Assembly: GCF_949628265.1 (NCBI RefSeq)
Contig: NC_088790.1
Coordinates: forward strand, 15,876,545 to 15,940,544
Length of the DNA stretch: 64,000 nt
Reading direction: 5' to 3'
Origin: Cloeon dipterum
Taxonomy: Eukaryota; Arthropoda; Insecta; Ephemeroptera; Baetidae
Below are positions 49,471 to 64,000 of the stretch, one piece after another. The notes under the pieces were generated by a model. That model had not been told where the DNA came from, made no database searches, and worked only from the letters and a program-made list of their open reading frames with translations. Each line of letters opens with the position of its first letter. Within the stretch, counting starts at the first letter, position 1. The position numbers and the translations under genes are program-made.

Positions 49471-50212
49471 AAATAGATTGCTCAGCGAGATATATTGTCT
49501 TCCTTTCCCCAAATTGATTTTGTGAGCTGCAATTTGGCTTGTTAACGTCCGCGCCTCGCCCCTTCCGCAACCCCTTTCCCACAGCGAGAAAGGAAAGCAA
49601 ACCAATTTGCATCCGAGGCCCTCGCAGACGAGCGGATATATATTATTTAATCTGCGTGGCGGTGCGGCGTTTGAATGTCGTTTTCTGCGTTTGGCACATG
49701 AGAGAAGAGAAAGAGCGGCAAATGCAGCGTAATCTTCATTGAGCGGGCGCAACAGCAGTTTTGATTGAGCCGGCCAACTGATTCGTAATCCGATTATCCG
49801 CCCCTCACACCCTTGTCACTGGCGTGTATGTAAACACCGTAAACGTGCGGACACGTATCAATAAAATAACACACACGAACCGAAAGACCGCAGCGACGAA
49901 CACAATTCGCGTCCCACATGCACGTGTTATATACTTCTCTGCCACAATGACTCAGTCGACGGATGAATTCGGCTCTGTGTAGCCTGCAGCAGCTGTCCAC
50001 CCGACCCGAAATAGAGGATAGGTGCCTTTTTGTATATGAGTTCTAGATTACAAGGTAATTTTGGCCTTTTACTATACTTACTGATGAATGAAACATAGCG
50101 CTGAAAACTGTTGGGAACATTACTCAGAGACTTCCCTTATTTAGTGCTGTGAAATTCATGTATTTTATTTAAGACATTGATCAAATCCAAAATAAAACTG
50201 CATGATCAAAAT
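49471..50212. other. Mixed-composition non-coding DNA
   Basis: A GC-rich island (49530-50000) without family motifs in any frame, then AT-rich sequence with a half-site related to the adjacent MITE ends at 50142-50160 (TAGTGCTGTGAAATTCATG). Confidence 0.4.
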
Positions 50213-50393
50213 GTTATTTGTAGAGCTGTGAATTTTAGACAGTCAACTATTTTTTATAAGCTTCCAATCGACATGGGCAAATACTATGAGTAAAATGGCT
50301 CAGTCTAAAACCGTGTATTCTGTTGAAAAAGAGTCTAAAATATTTGACTAGTTTGTGATAAAAGCATCTAAAATTCACAGCGCTAGTTATTTG
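50213..50393. mobile_element. hAT-type MITE with 8-bp target-site duplication
   Basis: The 165-bp element (50221-50385) has inverted ends TAGAGCTGTGAATTTTAGA and its mate ending TCTAAAATTCACAGCGCTA, differing at one base. It is flanked by perfect direct repeats GTTATTTG at 50213-50220 and 50386-50393. An 8-bp duplication with TA-G-type short termini is the hAT signature. No coding capacity, hence non-autonomous. Related end sequences occur at 40533, 45060 and 50142. Confidence 0.88.
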
Positions 50394-53895
<3,502 letters not shown>

Positions 53896-55173
53896 TCATA
53901 AGAGGGGCACCTTGTAAGGTCCGACCACGGAGGAGGGCATCGAAGGGTGGTGGGGAGGTAGCAGGAAGGGCGCGAGGAAGGAGGCTGCGGCGGCGGAGGA
54001 GGCGGCGTCCGGGTGGTGGTGGAAGGACGACTGGCGGCCAGCCGAGGACGAGGTGGGCGACGACGACGAGCTGACCACCAGGTCCTGGGGGCTGTGCGAC
54101 CTAGCGAGGGCGCGGTGCGTGCCCGGCGACGCGTCGTGCAGCTTGCGCATGTGCTTCTTGAGGTCGAAGTTGCGGCAGAAGCCCTTGCCGCACACCTTGC
54201 ACGTGAACGGCTTCTTGTCGTTGTGCGTGTGCATGTGGAAGGTGAGGTTGTAGATCTGGTGGAAGGCCTTGTTGCAGATGCTGCACTTGAACGCCTTCTC
54301 GCCACTGTGCGTCAGCTTGTGGTTCTTGTAGTTGCCCTTCTGGTGGAACCCCTTGCCGCAGTACTCGCACACGAACGGCTTGTAACCTGCGTGGATGCGT
54401 GCGTGCGTGTTCAGCGTCGAGCTGCGGTTGAACGCTTTTCCGCACACGTTGCACTTATGCGGCTTCTCCGACGTGTGGATGATCTTGTGCCTGCACAGGG
54501 TCGACGCCTGCCGGAAGCCCTTGCCGCAGATTTTGCAGACGAACGGCCGCGCGCCCGTGTGCACCGGCATGTGCCTTGTAAGGTTGTAGTGCGCGTTAAA
54601 CACCTTGCCGCACTCAGGGCACGTGAAGCTCTTCTGCTTGCCGCCTCCGGGGGCGGCCGCCGACGCCGCCGCCACCGAGGAGGAGGACGACGCCTTGTGT
54701 GGCCCGGACGGCCGCTTGGCCGCCTTCGTCACCTCCTTGGCCGCAGCGGGTGGTGCCGTGGGCGCCGGCGAGTTGTACAAGCGCAGCAGGTCAAAGGTGG
54801 ATGTGGGCCGTCGGCCGCCGAGCAGCCCCTGGCCGTTGGCCGCGGCGGCGGCCGCCGCCGCCGGGTGGTAGTAGAGCAGTGCGGCCGGACAGTTGAGCAG
54901 CTGCTGCGCGGCGCGCGGCACGTACTTCTTAAAGGCGGACGTGTCGACGGCGCCGCCGGTCGGGAACGTCGGGCTGGCCGAGCGCTTTTTCGAGCCGCTC
55001 GCCGACTCCTTCTGGAACGAGCCCGGCTCCATGATCTTGGCGATCGAGAAGTTGAGCAGGCTGCCGCCGCCGCTGCTCTTGACGCCGCTCTCGGATGACG
55101 CCGCCTGCTCCCACGTCGTCTGCGCCGAGCTCGGAGACTCGCTTCCCGCCATCACGAACGGTTGCATCGGAAT
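53896..55173 (-). CDS. erm: Fez-family C2H2 zinc-finger repressor (earmuff / FEZF)
   Basis: A forebrain and neural-progenitor transcription factor; in Drosophila earmuff restricts intermediate neural progenitor potential (family knowledge). Coding starts at ATG 55167 just inside an exon whose acceptor is TTTTGTTGCAG/ATTCCG at 55173, giving 423 aa in one exon; an upstream frame (MWFLLQI) reads through intron and is rejected. The Eh1 Groucho-binding motif LNFSIAKIM is at residues 38-46. Six C2H2 fingers span about 183-344, near-identical to FEZF proteins: [87 protein letters not shown] and [17 protein letters not shown]. Poly-Ala (102-110), Ser and His runs lie outside the fingers. GC content is far above the surrounding DNA. 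If an upstream exon is coding, the true start would be further 5'. Confidence 0.95.
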   Translation of the reverse strand: MPMQPFVMAGSESPSSAQTTWEQAASSESGVKSSGGGSLLNFSIAKIMEPGSFQKESASGSKKRSASPTFPTGGAVDTSAFKKYVPRAAQQLLNCPAALLYYHPAAAAAAAANGQGLLGGRRPTSTFDLLRLYNSPAPTAPPAAAKEVTKAAKRPSGPHKASSSSSVAAASAAAPGGGKQKSFTCPECGKVFNAHYNLTRHMPVHTGARPFVCKICGKGFRQASTLCRHKIIHTSEKPHKCNVCGKAFNRSSTLNTHARIHAGYKPFVCEYCGKGFHQKGNYKNHKLTHSGEKAFKCSICNKAFHQIYNLTFHMHTHNDKKPFTCKVCGKGFCRNFDLKKHMRKLHDASPGTHRALARSHSPQDLVVSSSSSPTSSSAGRQSSFHHHPDAASSAAAASFLAPFLLPPHHPSMPSSVVGPYKVPLL

Positions 55174-58100
55174 CTGCAACAAAAACCACACAAAATGCTC
55201 GTTTAGGAAACTTCAGTTCAACATGAATCAAAGACAAATCATTTTTCTTCTGAAACTATTAAATTTCCATCCTTTGAAACTGTGTCTTTCTTTATTTGCG
55301 TATTTTCTTTTGAAAACTTTAACGTAAAAGTTTCATAGTATATTGTACAGTTTTCTTAATATTGAAAAAGCAGATTTTCGCTCAAAAAAATATTTAGAAA
55401 TAATAAAGGTTTGAATTTTTTGGTTGTGAATTTTTTAAAGGGCAAAATTGTGTCGCATAATAGGGCGCGAGTGACAAGGTTTCACAATCATGATTTCTCT
55501 ATTTTTATTACTATGCTCACTTTCGCTTCAAGCCCGGGTATTGTGTTATAATTTTTCCATTCTTTTATAATAATCTTTTGCTTTGATTTCATTAAAAAAA
55601 ATAAGGAAGAGTCATTTTATGAAATAAAGCCCCCATCAAAGTGTTTTATTTTTATAAATTTTCAATTTTTACTTGTTTTTCGTTCGTGCCGGGAAAGAGT
55701 GGAAGGATATGTATGCAACTCGCACTGAAAGACTGCTCAACGGGACAGTTTCCCTCCCCTGCAAGGCGAATATGACAGCAAGATTTTTGTAAGTGTGATT
55801 TTTGTGATATTTTTTGTCCGGGGCAACTTCGTCCTTCTCATCCTGGAAAAATTGTGCCTTTTTTCCTGAGATATTTTTTCATACCGACTTGTGAATATAC
55901 GTTCATAACTGTATTTTCCCTCTACACTGCGTGCAATTTTAGTTTAAGTGCTTTTTTTCTGCGTGAGTTATCTTTACAGACGTTTTTTCGATTGGCTCAT
56001 AAAAACGATAACGAGAACAATGCAATGTGTGGAAATATCGATGAATTTTTTGCTCTGGCAACCTGTTTAAATGTGATCCCATTTTTCGGCTGCAGAGATC
56101 AGAGGCGCAGCGTTGACAAAGCAAACGTTTATAAGCGGTTCGATCGAAAATAACACGGGACATTTTTCCTTTCACTTTGTCGAGCATTTGGTTGCGGCTT
56201 GCCAGAGCAGAGAAAAATGTATGCATGCACGCCGTATTGAGCAATCAGCGAAATGAAAAATCACAGGGAAAGAGATGAAAAATATGCGCGCGGCGGCGCG
56301 ACTGGTGAAAGTATTGATATAGCGGCGGCGGGCGGTGGCGGGTCGTCCGCCCTTTGTGGCTTTTCCGCACGCCCTATCGAACCTCATAAAATATTTTATA
56401 CACATCCGTGCACCCCCTCGCTGTATGTATTCATGATAAAAGTTCATAGCAATCTCGCTCGCTCTCTCCACCGCTGCCATATCAATATAAACCCATCAGA
56501 CTAAGTAAACAAGCATCCGGCGCGTATTAAAGTGCCCGTACTTGTGCTCTGTGTGTGTATGTACCGCTGCTGTGTACAGTATACTCTTTAATCCATAAAG
56601 CAGCATAGATTTCCATTTCGCAAATAATAACTGCGTCGGTGTGCGTTTTCCACTCGGTACGTTGCTCCTGCTCGCTTCTGGTTAAATAATTAATTGGAAA
56701 AAATAGATGCTGGTGTTTGCGTAGCCACTCGAGATTCTCTTGTTTCCATATGCTCCCCATCTCCTGCCCGCGGGCTCAAAAGTGGTTTGTGTACTTTCGC
56801 GTCCAATTGCAGCCATCTGTCGTCGTGTCACAGGGACACAGCGCCAATTACACGCTTGCCACTCTTTTAATCGCCTTTACTTTCAAAGTTAGCTGCTTCC
56901 TCGTTCAAAACGCATCTGACACATATTCACAGAGATTTTAATTTTTACATTATAATGCTAATGTGATAATTTAAATCTATACCAATCGACAGTCGACGTG
57001 CAGCGTTGAATTATTATATACAATTTAGTGTTCACGAGCAACAATTAATGCCGACATAATCCAAATTTATAACCATTATTATTCTTAAATTTTATGTATC
57101 AAGATAAATTACTGTCAATTAAAAAATATTGATCCTCGCTGAGCGAAATGGTAAAATTTTAAGGATCCAAAATAGAAAGCTCCTAATGTGTTTAAAATCA
57201 ATCTATTTTGTATTTTGGAAGAGGATTGATATGCTGCAAACTCCCCCTTGTTGTCAAAGAATGAACTAATCCTTACAGATTCAATTAAAGTCAGTGTAGG
57301 TTAAACTAGCGATTTTTGAATGTCGAGGATTGTCTCCCTCCTTGAAATCTTAATTTTTATTTCATAACAAAGAGTTTCTCCAAAATGTGCCACAAACTTT
57401 ATAGAGGAACCGAAAACTGCCCAGAAAATTTGGTCACGTGCTATAATTTTGGACATGTTTGTCAAAATTTGAATTTTAATTGTAGCACAGCCCAATTTTA
57501 ATTTTTTAGAATTAATATATAAAACCAAAAATTTGATCAACTGCTCAGTGTAGCAAACAATTCTAAAATTTTCAATTTTTGCCCTGTATCAATCCTAAGT
57601 AAATTTATTTATTTATAAAAACGTATCTAATTGATAAAGAATTAATTTAAACAAAATTTGTTACATTCCTGTTGAGTAGATTGTTTTCCAGGGAGAATAA
57701 AAAACGTTCAACAGAATGTTTTGAATTAAATTCATGCCATTCGATACGAAGAAATTTTTATTCAGCTGCGACATTTGCGTGAGAAAAGCGACACAAACAA
57801 GAGCGGCGAGACGCGACTGCGGATCTCGGGGCGCATCACGTGATTAATTTGGTGCCTATCAAAAGAGCCCCACAGCACTCGTGATGTACGTCGTTTAACA
57901 TCAATTGATCCCCGCGCGCATCTAGTCGGGCTCGTACACGTGGAGGCCATATCACAGCGTGATTGCTTAATTTGGTCCCCTGGCCAGAGTCTAAAAAAGG
58001 CCGCCGCCGCCGCCAACGTATAATATCCATCCTGCCACTTAAAGTAGGTCCGTCTCTCATTATTTCATTGTTGTGTGCTGCGCGGATGCTCGCCAGATCA

Positions 58101-61100
58101 CAGGGCGCCGCTGCTCACTTAAAATATTAAGCACGCAATCACCCTTAAATTGCACTGCCTCCCATTCATCGTATTGCGACCTCCACTTCAGAACGGAAAA
58201 ATATATGTAATTGCTGCTAAAGAAGCAAGTGCCCTGCGTTAAGATTGAAAAAACAAAACTATACTTTTAATAGAAATTTGTTGTGCTCCCGTGTTTGTGA
58301 ATTTTTTTAAGATTTAGAGCGATAAGATCAAGAATATTTTGTATTGTATATGATAGCTTTTGTGTTTGTTATATACCTCTTTACTCCAATTTTTTCATAA
58401 CCATAATAATTTTGATTAATTTTTAAAAGTGCATCATATTATCCTCTTGAAATTGCACTCTTTATGAACGTTGTTTTAATGTTTCTTTAAATTTTTAAAG
58501 AGTATTAGTTTTTCCAATTTATATGGGTGGCCAGATATTCGGGAGACTAGTTTAAAATTTTGATAAATTTCTAGATGGTGCAAATAAAGACCGAAAAATC
58601 ACATCAGAAAATTTGGAACAATCGCTATATATATGTCAATAAAACTTATCCGCAAAATGCTTTAATTAAATTCCTTGTTTATAATCAAAATAAATTGCCC
58701 AATAAGTTAAATATATATATAGTTTTGAACAAAATAATTCAAAAGCCATTTGATGAACTTCTCCCAGCAGAAAGCTTTGAAATTTCGCGTTCCTTTGAAA
58801 AAATCTGTGCATTATCGGATGAAGCCAAGACTGCAACTTTGAATGCTGGAAAGCGCAACCGGGCGAGCCAGGTGTGTGTGTCACTTCTCCTTTTGTCGAA
58901 TCCATTTCTATGCGCGGAGCAGGACAAAGGCGAGAGAGCAAAAGGAAAGTGAAGCGTGCTGCTGCTGCTGCAGTGATTTCCCTTTCCTCCGCCCACAATT
59001 AATTCACATTTTATTTTCATGCACACACAAATTCGAGGGGGCAGCTTTTACACAGAGAGAGCAGCGCAACAAGCGCGCGGATTGCGCATAAAAGCAAACG
59101 CGCGCGCCCAGACAAAAAAGACAATGCGCCACGTGGCCGGAAACTGTTGTTCTTCTCTTTTCCGTGCGTTCAACACTCACACACGGGCACAGAGAGCGCG
59201 CCTTTTCAGACTACATACACACACAATCTCGCGCGAAACGCGCAACTGCAATGATCGAATTACTGCTCCAGTGCTGGGCAAACACAGCAGCGCACCGGCG
59301 CTCGCTGTCTCGGCGGAGCTGAAAGGAGCGAGCGAGGAAGCGGCCCTCGCGAATGTGTACGTAGAATAATGGTCAAACCAGCCTGCCAGTCCAATTAGCA
59401 GCTGCTTCAGGCCGGCTTTGTTCTTCCGCTGCAAATTTCTCTGCGCTTGAAACCGCGATTTCGTCGTTGGAAATGTGTTTTAAACACTCTATGTTTCACA
59501 CCCAGAAAGGAAACAAGGATGTTTTCTTATTAAGTCTATTCGAGTGAAAGGAGGATTAAATTTGAATTTATGTATTTTATGAACACCATTTTTTCAACAT
59601 AGTATCCGTAAAGTACATATATAATTCATTCATTAAAGAGACGTTGGGATATAATTATATTTGTTATTCAATAGTTCAGTTTTTAAAAATTGAATATACT
59701 TTAAATTTAAATCGTCTTAATAACATGGAAAAATGAAAAAATAATTAAAATGCAAATTTGAATTGCAAAATAGTATAACATTGCTATTTCAATTGTTTTT
59801 TAGAAAAAAATAATGTAATGTGTTTTTGTACTTTTAACTTTATAGTTTGACGTAGAAAAAGATCGAAATAAAAATTTATTGTTTTCCCTTTTTACCCCTG
59901 AACGATCCCTTTCAAATGGAAATATTGGACTCAAGGAGTGAAAGTGAAGGTGGTCGCGTGTGCAGACGTGCGTTTCTATATTTATATCCTACACTCCGAC
60001 CGTTCATTTCTCCCGCGGCGCGGCGACTCGAATTACGCGCGGGCATCTCACCTTTTCTCGCCGGAAGACTTTTTGTAGGCGGCAATAAGGAGAAAGAAAA
60101 GGAGCGCGGAAGCGGAGGAAAATCGGGAGCACGCGTGTCGCGTTGCTATATATTATGTGTTGCTCGCGCGCTCGCGTGTATGTTTGAAAACATGGCAAGC
60201 AAGCAGGCCTCTTGAGCGCGTATACGGAATTATTCCTCGCGTATGTACTTTGCATTATGTTTTAGACTGCGCTGGCTGGGTTTCCTGTGCTTTGTTTGCC
60301 TCTCAGCGAGAGCAGTTTGCCAACGCTGATTGCGTTCAAGAGGCTGCCGCCGAGCTGAGCGTTCTGTTGTGAGCAGCGTGCTTGCTTCTATGCCTGCCCG
60401 GCCGCTTTCCACCCTCTGGCACACAGCGAAACTCACGTTCGCCCCGTCGTCTATTATTCCAACTAGCCCCGATCTTGCACGCCTGTTGAATTTTTGCATC
60501 TTCCCTCTGGCGTTTAAATAAACCGAGAAATCATTAAAAAAATCGGCGAAAAATGGGGGACAGCTATACAGATCAGGGAAGTGTGGTAATTATTTCAGAT
60601 TTTTTTTTTAATTAAAATGAAATAAATGAATCATAAGTACGCCTGTTGAATTAATATCTTTTTTTTAAATTACATGATTTTTTTATTACAAAATTCATTG
60701 CATTATATATGCATAAAATTCTGCAGCTCTGATAGATATTTATTTAAAACAAAATAACGCTGAATATAACGAGTCAAGTCGTTGGAACAACTGCATGCTA
60801 TTTGATTCAACCCTTATTTTTATATTCCCCTCGAGGGCAAAAATAGTTTTTCCAAAATTTTAAGTAGCTTAGCAATTTTTTCTTAAAAAATTCAATTTTG
60901 ATTGTGTGCTGCATATCCAGAATTTTGTACAGCCTCTTTGCTCATTTTTTTGCTCATCCTTGTCGATTTAGAGAGCAGATTTGACAGCATCAGTGGAAAA
61001 TGTCGTCAGCCGCATGCAAATGTCAGAGAGCAGTGCCTTCAAATGAGACTCTTCGCATCGCATCAAAATTCTTTTGACGCTGCCAGATTTCCAATCTCGC

Positions 61101-64000
61101 GGGGTGCCTTTTCATCTAGATTTGTCGCTTTCCATTCACGGGGCGCACAGAGTAATTAAGCCGCGCGTCGAGCTGGCGCCGAGATATTCGCACTGTGTGC
61201 ATTTCGGTCTCTGCGAAAGACAGCAACTCGCTCGCTCTCTCCTCTTTCTCTCTCTGAGCGCAAGAAAAGCTCAGCAGCAGGCACAGCAGCGTGCAAAAGC
61301 GGCGGTTAGAGCTAACTTGGCTTAGAAATTAATTCCTTTTCACGAGTTCGCTGGCTCCATTGTCTGCGAGAAGATTGCTCCTGCCAACCAGCAAGCCAAG
61401 AGAGCAAGAAGGGAGGCGCGAATGAGTCGTGCTGGGATTTCGGAAGGAAGGAAACTATGTACACGGGAAGTTCCAAAGTTCAACGCGAAAGATTCTGACA
61501 AGGCATTCATAATATATAGACTACGAGAAAAGGGGTTCTTCCAATTTATTTTTGGGTCGTTCAGATAGCTGGTTGTCCCGTGGCAGATTTATAAGGTGCA
61601 CCTCGACGGGCAAAACGAGTAAAAACCTTGCGACAGTTCCAAAAATGGTTTTCATATGGATAAAAATATAGACAATTTAACTTATTTGGCCTTTTAAAAT
61701 TTCTGCATTGTTTATCATACTTTTAACATTCTCTATCAAAAACCACGAATTAAAATTTTAATTTAATCACTGAAAATGTACACCAACTGTTAAATATTAA
61801 TTTGTTCGATTTTTATGTGTGGTTAAAAATTGCAACTTAAGAGCCTATGTGATATAAAAATTAATCAAGTAAGTTATTATTTTTCAAAATGAAATCAAAC
61901 ATTCATTTCCCCTACTTTTTTTAATTTATCATCGCGTTTTAAATACTTTTTCAGTAATAACTTGCATTTTTTTTAATTAAATTTCCCATCTTGTGCTTTG
62001 TGTGCGCCTCTCTCTTTCGGTGCGGGCTGAAAAGCGTGGTGGCGTTGAGCGCGCGGGCAGCCATGAGGCAGGCAAGGAACCAACCGTAGCCAAGTCCTCT
62101 CTTTCTCTTTCTCTCTCGGCTGCTGCTGGCTGGCTTTTTGATTGCTCGCTCGGTCTTTTGCCTGGGTGCTCCATTTATTATTACGGCAGATGATGTTGAC
62201 AAGGCTTAAGAGAGCCAAGATGAAGGAAGCTGCGCTGCAAACTGTGCAAACAAAGGAGCGGCGTGCTGATTCGAGAGCGAGTGCGAGAGCAGAAGATTGT
62301 GCAGGCTGTTGGACGGGCAAACAGCACGCCTAGATTGTTATTATTAGTACCCCTCGCAGAGGCAATCAGTCAGGAAATTGCAATACGCAGTAATTGCTTC
62401 GTAGTTGAATCACTTGTAATATGAAGCAATCGCAATTATCCTCTTTCTAATGGGACAAAAATAATTTAAATTCTCTTCATAATAAAGGAGATCTTACAAA
62501 GCCAAAAGTGACTCATTTTTAACTTTCCTATTTATGTAAAAATTTGGATTTTGAAAATATAAACGATCTGAAATTTTTCTCACTGTTCATGAAGCCGAAA
62601 CTATTAGAGCACTAAAAATTACGTTTGTTCGATCAGAAGTAAATGTCCAGCATTTCAATCCATCGTTATAAATTTTAATCTCACTTCAATAGTGACCGTT
62701 TTTCTTGCAAGCAGCTCAACGACATTTCACTGATGGATTGGTTCTTTCTCCCTTTCTTCCTCTTCCGTCAGCTTAAGTGTTAAAAAATGAGAATAAGCTA
62801 TGCGGATTTCCAAGCTGCCTGTCACGGCCGCGAATCGCTTTTTCATTGGTTTCGCGAGGCATCAATTGGAAAAGCGGTCAAAAAGCATACTGCCGCCCTT
62901 TCCGGCTGCGACAAAGGCGTATAATAAGGGGTTTGCGGTCGTGTTTTTGACGTTAAAAGGACGAGCGCGCGCGCCACGGGACGTAAAAAAGAAAACGTCT
63001 CGCGGGTGAAAGGAAAAAATGGGCGCCTGTCACAAAAGGGGCGATGCACCAGCGATGCAGCAGTTTCTGACACGACAATAACTACAGCGCGCGCCCATAA
63101 AGCAGCAGAATCTGATCAATTATTTTGGCCACAACAACGCCCTCCGCGCGTTTTTTAGTCAGCACATTCATGGTGTCGCCATACATATCAGTCGAAAAAA
63201 AAATAATTGCTGCTAGAAAGCAAAATAAATGCACGCCTGGAAAGACAGGCAATTAATTATTTCCAGATTTGTTGTACTCGCAACAAAATAATCAGAAGTT
63301 TTTTTTATTTCAAATGATTATTTTCGCTTGATTTTGATCTCTATCTATAGTCGCAATGTGCGAGTTTTGAGTTAAATTCCTTCTGGCGAAATAAATCATG
63401 ATTTTCAATGAGGAGACAAGGTATGCTTTCGGCTTGATCAACATGCAAACCTTTAAAGCGATTTTCTCAGAAATTTTCGGGAAAAAAATTGTTTATAATA
63501 ATTTTTACTTTAATTAGTACAAATAATGATCCTTTTCTTTTGATTATCTGGGTGTCTCAAAAATTGATTCTGAAAAGGTGACCGATTGATTTTCAAATGC
63601 ATTAATTTTATCTGCCTCTTAGTCTTGGGAAAAATAGAGACGTTGCGAACGAGCAAATGCTTGTTGGAGCGGAAGTACTGCCGCGTATTGTTGTGGTTCT
63701 GATTCACAAATGTACATTATAATAAGCGCAGCCCGGCCGCCTCTTCCCTCTCAGCAGGCCGACGCGTTTAAGAGCCGCGTGTTCAATCACGTTAATTGCT
63801 TTCGTGAGCAACCGCGAAAATCAATTCGTGCTCCCCGCGGTCTCGTTCTCGTCATTTATTGTTTCTTATCAGGCGATTCGGCGGCGCGCACTCAAATCCG
63901 CGTGCTGTCTCTCGCACTCTCTTTTTATTTCGCACTTTTGTTGTTTGTACCCTCGTCGTCCCATTCCCGACGATCTAGTCTCTCTGAACGCCCGCTAAAC
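55174..64000. other. Fez 5' region: intron and/or upstream regulatory DNA
   Basis: No coding exon recognised. CpG-rich islands (about 56200-56900, 57780-58120, 58860-59440, 59930-60480, 60960-61440, 61990-62330, 62800-63180, 63720-64000) alternate with AT-rich DNA. Dispersed-repeat copies lie at 55702-55790 and 63382-63430. The non-coding first exon and promoter of Fez are expected here or beyond the window. Confidence 0.45.

Noticed and set aside
54013-55098. 361-codon open frame on the + strand across Fez
   Set aside because: Antisense to a clearly identified zinc-finger gene; arises from high GC and the absence of stops opposite biased codons.
55168-55191. Alternative Fez start MWFLLQI
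   Set aside because: It lies upstream of a strong splice acceptor (TTTTGTTGCAG) and so reads intron sequence.

Overview
The window is animal nuclear DNA: AT-rich, intron-containing, with long gene-poor stretches, transposon debris and two very long GA microsatellites. A CYP6-like P450, an earmuff/Fez zinc-finger gene and many divergent secreted C-type lectins point to an insect or a close pancrustacean relative. I cannot name the species.

Layout. 1-1742 (-): the 5' part of an STK11IP-like LRR gene, running off the window start. 4805-10144 (-): a complete eight-exon makorin E3 ubiquitin ligase, with a 5S-rRNA-like SINE in intron 3 and a CpG-rich promoter. 11.4-16.3 kb (-): a tandem cluster of at least three fast-evolving C-type-lectin-like genes plus a fragment. 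17.4-18.6 kb: a foldback DNA element with 88-bp terminal inverted repeats. 19.5-21.1 kb (-): a more canonical secreted coiled-coil/C-type lectin. 22.9-25.0 kb (+): an SNX10/11-type PX sorting nexin of 201 aa. 25.9-29.8 kb (+): a nine-exon vezatin homologue of 647 aa. 30.8 kb: a 191-bp GA tract. 33.1-35.3 kb (-): a CYP6-like P450 with an in-frame 48-bp tandem duplication next to its haem-binding loop. 35-53 kb: a gene desert with GC/CpG-rich islands, a broken non-LTR reverse transcriptase, a hAT-type MITE with a perfect 8-bp target duplication, and a 153-bp GA tract. 53.9-55.2 kb (-): the coding exon of a Fez/earmuff factor (Eh1 repressor motif plus six C2H2 fingers), extremely GC-rich. 55.2-64 kb: non-coding DNA upstream of Fez, alternating AT-rich sequence and CpG-rich islands, probably regulatory.

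The genes do not form a pathway. Makorin, STK11IP, SNX10 and vezatin are housekeeping or cell-biological genes; the lectins and P450 are the fast-evolving environmental-response component; Fez sits in a typical developmental-regulator desert. Exon coordinates were derived by hand from GT/AG sites and reading-phase agreement. Most makorin, SNX10 and vezatin junctions are phase-consistent throughout. The lectin cluster models are partial.
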